Source: Xanthomonas euroxanthea
GTDB taxonomy: Bacteria > Pseudomonadota > Gammaproteobacteria > Xanthomonadales > Xanthomonadaceae
DNA length: 64,000 nucleotides
Assembly (NCBI RefSeq): GCF_900476395.1
Contig: NZ_UIHB01000002.1
Coordinates: forward strand, 899,126 to 963,125
Reading direction: 5' to 3'
In this document: in pieces, positions 56,217 to 64,000 of the stretch
How positions within the stretch are numbered: position 1 is the stretch's first letter
Layout of the letters: every line of letters begins with the position of its first letter
Notes under the pieces: generated by a model
What the model was told of the DNA's origin: nothing
Databases searched by the model: none
The model's input: only the letters and a program-made list of their open reading frames with translations
Position numbers and translations under genes: made by a program

Positions 56217-56451
56217 CAGAGACATGTACCGATACCCACCCCCGCCTCGATGTCCGTGCCATGCGAATCAATGACTTACGGGTGGGGCGACTCTTCCCCG
56301 TCAATCATCAGTTTTCTAAATTCGTGTCCTTTTTGCTCGGATCGTGCCCCTCATTGATTTGTAAGGACTTTTTCTCTCCCGCGGGACACGATCCTAAGTA
56401 AGGCCTGGGTGCTCTCCGCGCAGTCAGCACGACACCATGGCTTGCTTGGCA

Positions 56452-57393
56452 TCAGGGCGCCGCTTTGCCGCGACTTCGCTTAGACCGCACAGGTTCTGGA
56501 TGCTTGGGCTGACTCCGTCCAACATGTTGCTGCCAGGCTGCTTCGAGTGCTGCCGGCAGATCGTTCAATTTGGCCAGTTGTGCCTCAAGTGCATCGGCGC
56601 GTGCCTGCTGGATCGTCAGGTCTTGGCGGAGCTCGGAAACATTGCCTTGTGCGCGATCTAGCGCTTCGTCAAGTTGGCGCTCAGTCAGCGCTGCTTCTCG
56701 CCGGCTCGTAGCTAGCTGCTGCTTGGCCTGCTTGGACTCCTGACGCGCACGGTCGATTTCAGCATGTGCCCGGTCTTCAGTGGTGCGTATGTGTTGGCTC
56801 AAAGTGTCGCGCTCGGCACGCGCCGCATCCTGCAATTCCTGGAGCTGGATTCGCAGCATTTCACTGGCGCCTTCTGCACCGGTGGCACGCAAAGCTAAGG
56901 CGTCGCGCTGCTGGCCAAGTTCGGCCAGCTGACGCTGAAGCTGCTCGACAAGACGCTCCAGCTCCGAGGACCTTGCGGCAGCGAGCTGTTCCGCTTGCTG
57001 AGCCTCGTGGGTCGAGCTTTTCAGCCGGGCAAGTTCGGCCTGCATGGTGTGCCGATCTCGCTCTAAGGTTTCTCGGGCGTCTAGGAGGTATGCACGATCA
57101 GCAGCCAATGCCTCATCAGCGTGCACTCGGGCGTGGTCCAGCGCCAACGTCCACCACTGCCCTGCCAAGGACGCGACTGCTTCAGGCACGTTGGCCGTTG
57201 TGATCCGGATCTGACGGTCTGTTGCCAAGCGAGGACCCAAACCCTGCCACCAAGTCTCCAGCCAGCGCACAACAGTGTTCGGTGACCCTGTACCCAGGTG
57301 GGCGCGGATGCGCTCGACCGTTGGTCGTTCGCCATCTGCAACAAGTGCATCGGCAGCTTCGTGCACGTCGGATTCGGTGACGCCTCTGGCCAT
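56452..57393 (-). CDS. KfrA-like DNA-binding coiled-coil protein (copy 2)
   Basis: 313 residues from the ATG at 57393 (GGGAG upstream; an upstream Met at 57417 is less likely). The N-terminal HTH is nearly identical to copy 1 (GERPTVERIRAHLGTGSPNT), while the coiled coil (about residues 90-285) has diverged. The tail is basic (PVRSKRSRGKAAP). It is divergent from the second tyrosine recombinase with the same operator core in the gap. It begins the segment just outside the Tn7-like end repeats. A stem of GGATCGTG and CACGATCC (56339-56394) lies just beyond its 3' end. Confidence 0.88.
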   Translation of the reverse strand: MARGVTESDVHEAADALVADGERPTVERIRAHLGTGSPNTVVRWLETWWQGLGPRLATDRQIRITTANVPEAVASLAGQWWTLALDHARVHADEALAADRAYLLDARETLERDRHTMQAELARLKSSTHEAQQAEQLAAARSSELERLVEQLQRQLAELGQQRDALALRATGAEGASEMLRIQLQELQDAARAERDTLSQHIRTTEDRAHAEIDRARQESKQAKQQLATSRREAALTERQLDEALDRAQGNVSELRQDLTIQQARADALEAQLAKLNDLPAALEAAWQQHVGRSQPKHPEPVRSKRSRGKAAP

Positions 57394-57431
57394 CAAAAAT
57401 GTCTCCCGTATTGGCACCCTGCCCCACAGTT

Positions 57432-57450
57432 GACGTACTCGCGATAAGTG
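57432..57450. promoter_or_regulatory. Operator-like palindrome between kfrA and recombinase (copy 2)
   Basis: CGATAA-GTGATGA-TTATCG has the same half-sites and the same 7-base spacer length as copy 1 (7319-7337), although the spacers differ. Conservation of only the half-sites argues for protein binding. Confidence 0.6.
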
Positions 57451-57498
57451 ATGATTATCGTGGCTACGTCTGCTAATTCGTAGCGTACATTACATACT

Positions 57499-58587
57499 AT
57501 GAATGCTAATTCCACTAGTGCCGCCCTCGTCCAGACCGTCCGCCAGCTGGTATTGCCCGAACAGCTGGCGCAACAGGCGGCGGACGCGGTGCGCGAGCTG
57601 CTGGCCGAAGCAGCGGCCGAGAACACCACCCGCAGCTACACCAGTGCCCTGCGCTACTGGGCCGGCTGGCATGCGGCGCGCTACGGCATCGAGCTCGCAT
57701 TGCCGGTGCCCGAAGCTACCGTGCTGCAGTTTGTGGTCGACCACGTGCAGCGCCGCTCGACTGACGGTGAGCTGGCGTGGGAGCTGCCGCCGATCGTTGA
57801 CCAGGCCTTGGTGGCGGCCGGCCTGAAGGCCAAGCTTGGGCCCTGGACCTTGGCCACCGTGCGGCATCGGGTCGCCGTGCTGTCCACTGCGCACAGGCTC
57901 AAACAGGTGACCAATCCCTGCGAACAGCCAGCGATCCGCACCGTGCTCAGCCGCGCCGCCCGAGCCGCAGTCAAACGCGGCGAGCGGCCGCGCAAGAAGA
58001 CCGCGATCACCCTGCCCGAGCTGGAAGCCCTGTTGGCCACCTGCGACGACAGCCTAGAAGGAACACGGGATCGCGCCCTACTCTGCTTCGGGTTTGCCAG
58101 CGGTGGGCGCCGGCGCAGTGAGATCGCCGCCGCCGACCTGCGTGACCTGCGCCGGATCGGCGAAGCGGGCTACATCTACCGCCTGGAGCACAGCAAAACC
58201 CAGCAGGCCGGTGTCACCGCGAACTCGACCCCGGACAAGCCGGTGCTCGATCGGGCCGCCCTCGCGCTGCAGGACTGGCTGGACGCAGCCGGGATCACCG
58301 AGGGGGCGATCTTCCGACGGCTGTGGAAGCAGCGCGTCGGCCCTGCCCTGTCTCCGGCTGCCGTCGGGGAAATCGTGCAGCGGCGGGCGCGCCTAGCTAG
58401 GCTGGAGGGGGATTTTGGCGGGCACAGCTTGCGCTCGGGGTTCGTGACCGAGGCCAGCCGTCAGGGCGTTGCGCTGCCGGCGATCATGCAACCGACCGAG
58501 CACCGGTCGGTGTCCAGTGTGGTTGGATACTTCCAGACCGGCGGTGCATCCGCGAATCCTGCCGCTCGCCTACTGGAAGATGGCTAA
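57499..58587 (+). CDS. Tyrosine recombinase / integrase (copy 2)
   Basis: 362 residues. The catalytic set is complete: Arg in FASGGRRRSE, Lys in LEHSKTQQ, HSLR, His in EHRS and Tyr nine residues later in VVGYF. It is a close paralogue of the enzyme at 7380-8459 over its whole length, including the C terminus (ASANPAARLLEDG). It is divergent from KfrA copy 2. The sequences after the two recombinase stops share a short motif (AGC(C/T)GCATA), which could be part of an attachment site. Confidence 0.92.
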   Translation: MNANSTSAALVQTVRQLVLPEQLAQQAADAVRELLAEAAAENTTRSYTSALRYWAGWHAARYGIELALPVPEATVLQFVVDHVQRRSTDGELAWELPPIVDQALVAAGLKAKLGPWTLATVRHRVAVLSTAHRLKQVTNPCEQPAIRTVLSRAARAAVKRGERPRKKTAITLPELEALLATCDDSLEGTRDRALLCFGFASGGRRRSEIAAADLRDLRRIGEAGYIYRLEHSKTQQAGVTANSTPDKPVLDRAALALQDWLDAAGITEGAIFRRLWKQRVGPALSPAAVGEIVQRRARLARLEGDFGGHSLRSGFVTEASRQGVALPAIMQPTEHRSVSSVVGYFQTGGASANPAARLLEDG

Positions 58588-58709
58588 AGCCGCATAAGCG
58601 ATCGCCGTGGAACTTCGTTTGAGCGTCGTGGAATGATCGAAAGCCTCGGCAGCGGAAGTTTGACCGATTCTGGGTACGATACCGAAACACTTCAGCCCGG
58701 TATTGACGC

Positions 58710-59819
58710 ATGGGACAAGCGGCTATTGCCGACAACTAGTCGCTGCAGATTGTGGTGGAGCTGCTCACCGACGGACTCGATCGCGATCAGTGTCAGCTGC
58801 TGCAGGTCACGTCTGACGGCGCCCCGCGACTGACGTCGGCACCCGCGGCGTCCATCGTACTGGAGTGCCTGTTCGACCTGCTGACTGACCTGGTCCTGCT
58901 CGACCACATCCTGGTCGAGGCCGCTCACGTGGACACGTGGCAGCGCGCCGACCATGTAGTTGCCCCCGCCACCCGCCAGGGGACCCTGCGCGGATACGAC
59001 TTCCAGCCGCGGGATCCGGAATTGGGGGCGGTGCGCGATGCGTTTGCCGAGCGTCTGGCGTTTACGGCGCCGCTCCGCGAGCTCCACGCGCAGTACACGA
59101 CCGTCTACCGTGAGCACGGGGTCAACTCGCACCCGCTGGAGTCGCAGATCTTGTGGAGCGGCGCGGGCATGCTGGCGCGCGCGGTCAAGTTCGACGTGCC
59201 GTACACGCCGCACCCGGCACGGCGCCGCTTTTACCAGATCGCCGGCGTCGCACTACCTGACGCCAGCGCCGCTGATCGCACCCTCGACATGGTGCGTACC
59301 AGCCGGACCAAGCTGCAGCGGCGTGAGACGCGCAATGAATCGCTGATGTCCCTTCGGTTGCTGCTAGACCCGATCCCGTTGCAGGTAATCCGTGAGGTGG
59401 ACAGCCCCGCGGCCTTGATTGCCGGTGCCGTGGCGCTGCGCGACCGCTTCCGGCCAGTGTGCGACTGGCTCGGACTGTACCAGCAGCACGTCAACAACCC
59501 TAGTGGCACCCCGATCTCCACCTACGAGCGCACGCTGATCGGGATCGCGCGCGGGGTCGACGACGCCCTGGCCAGCGCGGGGCTCGATCAATCGTCGATG
59601 AGCGTGGGGTTTGACGGTTTCAGCCTGTCCTGGAACCCGGCTGCGATATGGCGCAAGTACCGCAACCGGCTCGGCGTGCGCGCGATGATCAACCAGCTGG
59701 TGCTCGCCCCCAACGGCCGCGCCTAACTGAAGAAACTGCTGGGCTGGTTTGGTGCGCAAGGGACGACGGTCGAGCTCGCCGTGTTTGATCATTTTGGACG
59801 CGCGTACTCAGGGAAATAA
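58710..59819 (+). pseudogene. Hypothetical gene with two in-frame stop codons
   Basis: A frame beginning at the ATG at 58710 (MGQAAIADN) meets TAG at 58737, then runs open for 324 codons (SLQIVVELLTDGLDRDQCQL; FQPRDPELGAVRDAFAERLA) to TAA at 59724. It then continues in the same frame with protein-like sequence (LKKLLGWFGAQGTTVELAVF, DHFGRAYSGK) to TAA at 59817. Both internal stops look like nonsense mutations. A shortened protein could still be made from the GTG at 58752, but no ribosome site is seen. No family recognised and no membrane segment. It lies between the recombinase and the cyclase operon. Confidence 0.6.
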
Positions 59820-60184
59820 GAGGTCAGCGATCGACGTCTTCGTCCTGTGGAGGCGCTGGATTGTGTCTCTGCGGTGATCCCAGGTGCAGCGATAACGTAC
59901 AAAAGCCGGACCCTACCGGTCCTTGCAGTTCCTACGAGGGCAGACGTCTGTCCAAGCCTGTCGATTGGGGGGCTTGAAATGCGCGCATCCGTCACAAATC
60001 ATAAACGTGAACGGTCATCTGGGCGTCTCGGGGGCAACCCGCACGTAAAACGCCGGTCGCGTGTCTTGCGACGGACATGGAACACCGTTGCCAACAACCT
60101 GAGCCAAGGAAATCCACCCATGTGTAGGCACGTCGGTCCGGAATCACTGCAACCCCACCATTTGGCCACGTCGGAGGTGCGGGC
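59820..60184. other. Promoter region of the cyclase operon
   Basis: About 365 bases with no convincing gene. An inverted GCCGGACC...CCGGTCC lies near 59910. GGAGG at about 60172 serves the cyclase start. Confidence 0.4.
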
Positions 60185-61744
60185 ATGAGTACCCGAACGT
60201 GGAACAAGGATCGCGCCGCCAAGCGCATTCAACAGAAGATCGACGAAGTCGCGTTGAAGGACTTCCAGATCAAGACCTATGTGCGCGACACCGACTTACA
60301 CAGCCTGTCCAAGAATGTGGCCTACCGGGTCGACGGCGTACACCTGTATGCGGACATCCTCAATTTGAAGGACATGCTGCACGTCACGCAGGTGGAAGGC
60401 GAAACCTGCCATCGCCGCGTCCTGCGCTTTTTGAATCTCCACTATCGTGCGGTCGAGCGCATCCTCAACAACGAGGAGGCTCTGCTGATCGACTTCCACA
60501 ACCAGCGCCTGCACTCAGTCGTGACGAAGCCCTACGACGACGAGGCCAAACGCATCCATCGTGCCATCGCCATCGGCCAGTTGACGATCGACGTGCTCGC
60601 CAAGACCGGCGAGGATGCCGACCATCCTGCGGCAGCGGTACGCGTCGGTATCGACACGGGCCAGGCGCTTGCCGTCAACAACGGGCGCCGTGGCCACTGT
60701 GAACCCTTGTTCCTGGGTGAGCCCGCCAATCACGCGGCAAAGCGTTCTGGTGGTGGGTCGGCCACCGGCATCTATTTGACCAACAAGGCGCGCAAAGCCA
60801 TCGGCTTGGCGGCCGCCGCCAACGAGGACGCAACGGCCCTCACGGCTGAGGAGATCGCCAACAGCCAAGCGATCGCCAAGCTCTCAAGCACCGTCGACGG
60901 TGTGGTCAAGGACTGGAAGGCCGACCTCGATGCCAATCCGATTGGCAAGTTCGAGTTCAGTGGGCACACCCCGCCGTTTGCCGATCTTGACCTGGAAACG
61001 CTCTCGGTCAAGAACTCCCGCCGACAGGACGCCGCCACCGTCTATGGCGACATCGATGGATTCACCAAGTACGTAGGTGCCAACATCGCCGATGACGAGA
61101 AGGCCAAGCACGTCGTCCGTGCGCTGCGCGTTCTCCGTAGTGAGTTGGATGCCGTGCTGCACGAGGACTTCAAGGGTCGCAAAGTCCGCTTCATTGGCGA
61201 CTGCATTCACGGTCTCTTTGTCGAAGGCACGGCACAGACAACCGACGTCGAGAGCACGATCAGCACGATGGTCCTGTGCGCCGGCGGCATGCGCAGCAGC
61301 TTCGACTTGGCGCTGGCCAAGTTGAAGGAAGCGGGCACGGACGCCTCAAGCCTCGGCCTGCAGGTGGGCTTCGAGTATGGCCCGATGACCGCAACCCGTC
61401 TGGGCATGAAGGGGGATCTCATTCGCTGCTCGGTCAGCCGCGGCACGCTGGTCGCCGAAGCGGAGCAAGGCCGCTGCAGCGGCGCTGAGACCGCGATTGG
61501 CCAGGTCGCCCACGACAAGGGCTCGAAAGCGGTGCAGGCGATCTTCGGATCGACGCGCAAACGCAAAGGCCTTGACTACGCGACGGCGGTCGATGAACTG
61601 GCCGCGAAGGATGACAAGACCGCACGTGTGGCCAAGGCAGCCGCGGCTGCCGGCGCTCTGCTGCAGCCGGCGACGTCTGCAGCAGATCCCTATGCCTTCC
61701 GGAATTCACCGAGCGGGCCGGCCAAACCCAATGGCTTCGCTTAG
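60185..61744 (+). CDS. Tandem-domain class III nucleotide cyclase (Pycsar-like)
   Basis: 519 residues with two cyclase homology domains. Domain 1 (about 48-205) has Asp57 (LYADILNL), Asp103 (LLIDFHNQ), VRVGIDTGQALAV and the Asn-Arg helix LGEPANHAAKR (Asn182, Lys186-Arg187). Domain 2 (about 284-430) has Asp289 (VYGDIDGFTKY) and Asp339 (VRFIGDCIHGLF) but lacks the Asn/Arg pair. Only one composite site (metals from domain 2, Asn/Arg from domain 1) would be complete. The last 40 residues are disordered and end PAKPNGFA. Pycsar cyclases make cCMP or cUMP upon infection; which base is used here is unknown. The next gene overlaps by 14 bases and encodes ubiquitin-like conjugation enzymes. Confidence 0.85.
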   Translation: MSTRTWNKDRAAKRIQQKIDEVALKDFQIKTYVRDTDLHSLSKNVAYRVDGVHLYADILNLKDMLHVTQVEGETCHRRVLRFLNLHYRAVERILNNEEALLIDFHNQRLHSVVTKPYDDEAKRIHRAIAIGQLTIDVLAKTGEDADHPAAAVRVGIDTGQALAVNNGRRGHCEPLFLGEPANHAAKRSGGGSATGIYLTNKARKAIGLAAAANEDATALTAEEIANSQAIAKLSSTVDGVVKDWKADLDANPIGKFEFSGHTPPFADLDLETLSVKNSRRQDAATVYGDIDGFTKYVGANIADDEKAKHVVRALRVLRSELDAVLHEDFKGRKVRFIGDCIHGLFVEGTAQTTDVESTISTMVLCAGGMRSSFDLALAKLKEAGTDASSLGLQVGFEYGPMTATRLGMKGDLIRCSVSRGTLVAEAEQGRCSGAETAIGQVAHDKGSKAVQAIFGSTRKRKGLDYATAVDELAAKDDKTARVAKAAAAAGALLQPATSAADPYAFRNSPSGPAKPNGFA

Positions 61745-63440
61745 TCTCTGGTTTCTGGCTGATCAGGCGCGCTTCCGTCGTGAGCGTGAAGCGCTGGTCG
61801 AATTGGCCAACCGGACCGATTGGCTGAACTTGGGTCCCTGTCGATTTGATGCGGGATGCATGGTGGTGGACTGCGACATCGACATTGGACACCAGGTCTA
61901 TCAGGCCGTTCTTCGGTTTCCGGAGACCTTCCCCCACTCCCCGCCCTCGATACGACCGCGTGACGGCCAAGGGCGGTGGTCGATCCATCAATTCGGGGAT
62001 GGCGGCGATCTATGCCTGGAGTATCGCCCCGACAACTGGTCGCCGGAACTTATGGCGTGGCAGATGGTGGAGAGCGCCTATCGCCTGCTGCAGGGCGAGA
62101 ACCCCGCTCCGAACGAGCATGCACGCGTAGCGTCAGCACATCGGACCACGGAAGGTCAGCGCCTTCGTGCGGCGTTCAGTCGCCTTCCGCTTACGCGTGC
62201 CCTTGAGGAACGCCTGAGCCAGTTGCTTCCTGGCGTGGGTGTCCGAGGCTCGTCAGTCCTCTATCTGACTGAGGACAACGTCGTTCGCTTCATTACCGGA
62301 CTCGATTTTCCTGACGAAGACCCCTGGGTGGATCCCGATGTGCCGTCGATGCTGAGATCTGAAACATGGAAAGCGCGTGTTTATGTGAGGCGTCTGGTGG
62401 CTCATGAATCCCTGCCATCCACAGCCTGCTACGCCGAGTTTTCTGCGGGTTCCGAGCCCCTGGGATGGCAGGCGACCGACCAGCTTCTGGTTGTCATGAA
62501 GGACGATGCCATTCATGCGTATCAGACGTTTGACGACTATGTCGCCCCGGTCTCCGTCATACGCGCGGCGCCCGTTGCGTCGCGCCTTAGCGACGAGCAT
62601 CGCCTTCTGGCGGACAAGCACGTCGCCGTTCTTGGATGCGGCTCGATGGGCAGCAAGATCGCGACCATGCTTGCTCGCGCCGGCGTCAAGAAGTTCGATC
62701 TCGTGGATGACGACATCCTTGGCGCAGATAACCTGGTGCGCCACGATCTGGACTGGCGTGAGGTCGGCCAACACAAAGTGATGGCTCTCGCCAATCGCAT
62801 TCGCCGCGTACGGCCCGGCGCCGACGTGCGTGTGCGCACCCAACAGTTGGCGGGCCAGGAGTCCAGCCGTTCCTCCGAGACCATTCTGTCGCGACTGGCA
62901 GAGTGCGATCTCATCATCGACGCGACAGCGAATCCAGCTGCGGGCAACATCCTTTCAGGGTTCGCTCAGACCACCCATATTCCGTTACTGTGGGCAGAGG
63001 TTTTTGGAGGTGGCGTGGGTGGCCTAATCGCACGGCATCGCCCGGGCATTGAGCCTCCGGTACCCCTGATGCGTCGTGCGATTGAGAATTGGTTTGCGGA
63101 CAGGGGCATCGCCCCGGAACTTCAGGTCGAGACCTATGAACGAACGGGCGATGAAGCGCCCATGGTGGCGGACGACGCCGACGTGACGACGATTGCAGCC
63201 AATACGACGCGCATGGCCATCGATGCGCTTCTGGGGAGAGATCCGTCCTATTTCCCGTGGTCGGTCTACGTCATGGGCCTATCGCCCTGCGACCTGTTCG
63301 CCCAGCCCTTTGAGACCCATCCCATCGCCTTGCCGGAGCCACCGCCAGCCGTCGCTGAGACTGTGCTGACCGAGGAGGAAGTTGGCGAGGAGATTTCCTT
63401 CTTGCAGCGGGTCCTGGCTGGGCCCACCGAGCTCACATGA
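61731..63440 (+). CDS. cap2-like: E2-E1 fusion (Cap2-like ubiquitin-like conjugating enzyme)
   Basis: 569 residues from the ATG at 61731 inside the cyclase gene; the open frame further upstream is not protein-like. Residues about 1-150 are an E2-like domain with the catalytic Cys95 in GGDLCLEYRPDNWSPELM. Residues about 160-285 are a linker domain. From about 290 lies a ThiF/MoeB-type E1 domain: nucleotide loop VLGCGSMGSK (302-307), LVDDDILGADNLVRHDL and LIIDATANPAAGN. In type II CBASS, Cap2 joins the C terminus of the CD-NTase to a target and primes it. Here the neighbour is a class III cyclase instead. I could not place the E1 catalytic Cys with confidence. Confidence 0.85.
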   Translation: MASLSLWFLADQARFRREREALVELANRTDWLNLGPCRFDAGCMVVDCDIDIGHQVYQAVLRFPETFPHSPPSIRPRDGQGRWSIHQFGDGGDLCLEYRPDNWSPELMAWQMVESAYRLLQGENPAPNEHARVASAHRTTEGQRLRAAFSRLPLTRALEERLSQLLPGVGVRGSSVLYLTEDNVVRFITGLDFPDEDPWVDPDVPSMLRSETWKARVYVRRLVAHESLPSTACYAEFSAGSEPLGWQATDQLLVVMKDDAIHAYQTFDDYVAPVSVIRAAPVASRLSDEHRLLADKHVAVLGCGSMGSKIATMLARAGVKKFDLVDDDILGADNLVRHDLDWREVGQHKVMALANRIRRVRPGADVRVRTQQLAGQESSRSSETILSRLAECDLIIDATANPAAGNILSGFAQTTHIPLLWAEVFGGGVGGLIARHRPGIEPPVPLMRRAIENWFADRGIAPELQVETYERTGDEAPMVADDADVTTIAANTTRMAIDALLGRDPSYFPWSVYVMGLSPCDLFAQPFETHPIALPEPPPAVAETVLTEEEVGEEISFLQRVLAGPTELT

Positions 63441-63997
63441 GGATCCGTGTTCCTGCTTTTGTCATAGAGAAGCTAGGGCGGGAGCTGAAGGCGGCCTGTG
63501 GACGCGAAATTGGCGGTGTGCTTGTTGCAGAACGCTTGGGTGGAGACGAATTTCTGATTGCTGACCTTTCTGTGCAGCGCAGCGGTGGCTCCAGTTTCTT
63601 TTTCGAACGTGACCCGGCGGAGCATCAAGCCTTTCTGGCGGACTTCTTCTACCGAACGGACCATGACTACGCGCGATTCAACTATCTTGGTGAATGGCAC
63701 TCACACCCAAACGTCGACGCAGTACCTAGCGTAAAGGACGTACTGTCTATGCAGGAGATCGTCATGGACCCAGCGGTTAACACGCCGTTCGCGGTACTCC
63801 TGATCGCGCGTAGGCGGCTCTTTCGTGGCCTCGACTTGTCGGCGACAGAATTTCGGCCAGATAAGCTTCCTTCCCCAGCTGCCTTGCTCGCGCGTGATGG
63901 AAGTGCCAATGACAAGGACTTTAATGAAGTACGGCCACGCGCCCGTCGCCGACTGCCATGGTCCTCGCCCGCCTCAACCCTCAGAGTAGATCCATAA
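63437..63997 (+). CDS. cap3-like: JAB/JAMM isopeptidase (Cap3-like)
   Basis: 186 residues, overlapping the E2-E1 gene by 4 bases (ATGA). The JAMM metal site is complete: Glu24 (GREIGGVLV) and His88-x-His90-x7-Ser98-x2-Asp101 (GEWHSHPNVDAVPSVKD). Cap3 removes the Cap2-made conjugates in type II CBASS, so the same antagonism is expected here. The C-terminal 50 residues are basic and variable. The stop lies 3 bases before the window ends; any effector gene downstream is out of sight. Confidence 0.88.
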   Translation: MRIRVPAFVIEKLGRELKAACGREIGGVLVAERLGGDEFLIADLSVQRSGGSSFFFERDPAEHQAFLADFFYRTDHDYARFNYLGEWHSHPNVDAVPSVKDVLSMQEIVMDPAVNTPFAVLLIARRRLFRGLDLSATEFRPDKLPSPAALLARDGSANDKDFNEVRPRARRRLPWSSPASTLRVDP

Positions 63998-64000
63998 CCA

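Noticed and set aside
57499-58587. Recombinase 2 as a catalytically dead target selector for the Tn7-like element
   Set aside because: All catalytic residues, including the Tyr nine residues after the last His, are present, and the same enzyme occurs at 7380-8459 far from the tns genes.

Overview
The window is GC-rich DNA (with visibly AT-richer patches around 28.4-30.6 kb and 49.4-50.7 kb) that reads like a Xanthomonadaceae chromosome, most likely Xanthomonas or Stenotrophomonas. The grounds are the PaoC-type molybdoenzyme, LysR/aldo-keto reductase modules, a DUF2141-carotenoid oxygenase pair and two IS3-family elements. This assignment is inference; there is no rRNA, tRNA or housekeeping marker in the window.

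Layout. (1) 0-4.5 kb: a LysR regulator convergent with a minus-strand operon (periplasmic alpha/beta hydrolase, cupin-carboxymuconolactone decarboxylase fusion, Tat-type aldo/keto reductase). Related palindromes lie upstream of the regulator and of the operon. (2) 4.6-8.5 kb: a multi-lesion pseudogene, a helical hypothetical gene, and a divergent kfrA-like / tyrosine recombinase pair. (3) 8.6-14.9 kb: a 992-residue protein of unknown function, then a CapW-like WYL repressor divergent from a yegP-like gene and a type I CBASS (Cap15-like membrane effector plus CD-NTase). (4) 15.7-27.9 kb: a small HTH gene, a structured repeat, IS3 element 1, an orphan PaoC, two more aldo/keto reductases, a second LysR, a DUF2141-carotenoid oxygenase operon and a decayed IS3 element. 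(5) 28-50.5 kb: a dense toxin/defence block. It holds XRE and small AT-rich genes, a minus-strand cluster (ADP-ribosyltransferase-like protein, small membrane protein, repeat protein, PIN nuclease, frameshifted gene, CoiA/DUF6035-like nuclease), a plus-strand operon (SMI1, HNH-membrane protein, coiled-coil tail-anchored protein, GmrSD-type enzyme), a Cap4-like-nuclease/STAND ATPase (Avs-like), a HEPN protein and a DUF6710-like protein. Similar short sequences at 30.5 and 50.45 kb bracket most of this block. (6) 51-56.2 kb: a Tn7-like tnsA-tnsB-tnsC-tniQ operon followed by regularly spaced TnsB-site-like repeats. (7) 56.4-64 kb: a second kfrA/recombinase pair with the same operator as the first, a gene with two in-frame stops, and a three-gene operon: tandem class III nucleotide cyclase, E2-E1 fusion and JAB/JAMM protease.

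The best candidate for an undescribed system is the last operon (60185-63997). It joins a Pycsar-like cyclase to the Cap2/Cap3 ubiquitin-like machinery known from type II CBASS. The cyclase looks like a pseudo-heterodimer with one composite active site and ends in a flexible tail with a terminal Ala, as expected if its C terminus is conjugated. No effector is visible, and the window ends directly after the protease gene. Second is the four-gene operon at 36.65-42.0 kb. Third is a conserved structured element present twice (16.0 and 50.7 kb) with a compensatory base change.

The region looks like a defence island grown by stacking. Recombinase modules, the Tn7-like transposon and short repeats mark the joints, and several genes are already decaying through frameshifts and in-frame stops. 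All functional names come from reading motifs by eye; no database search was possible.
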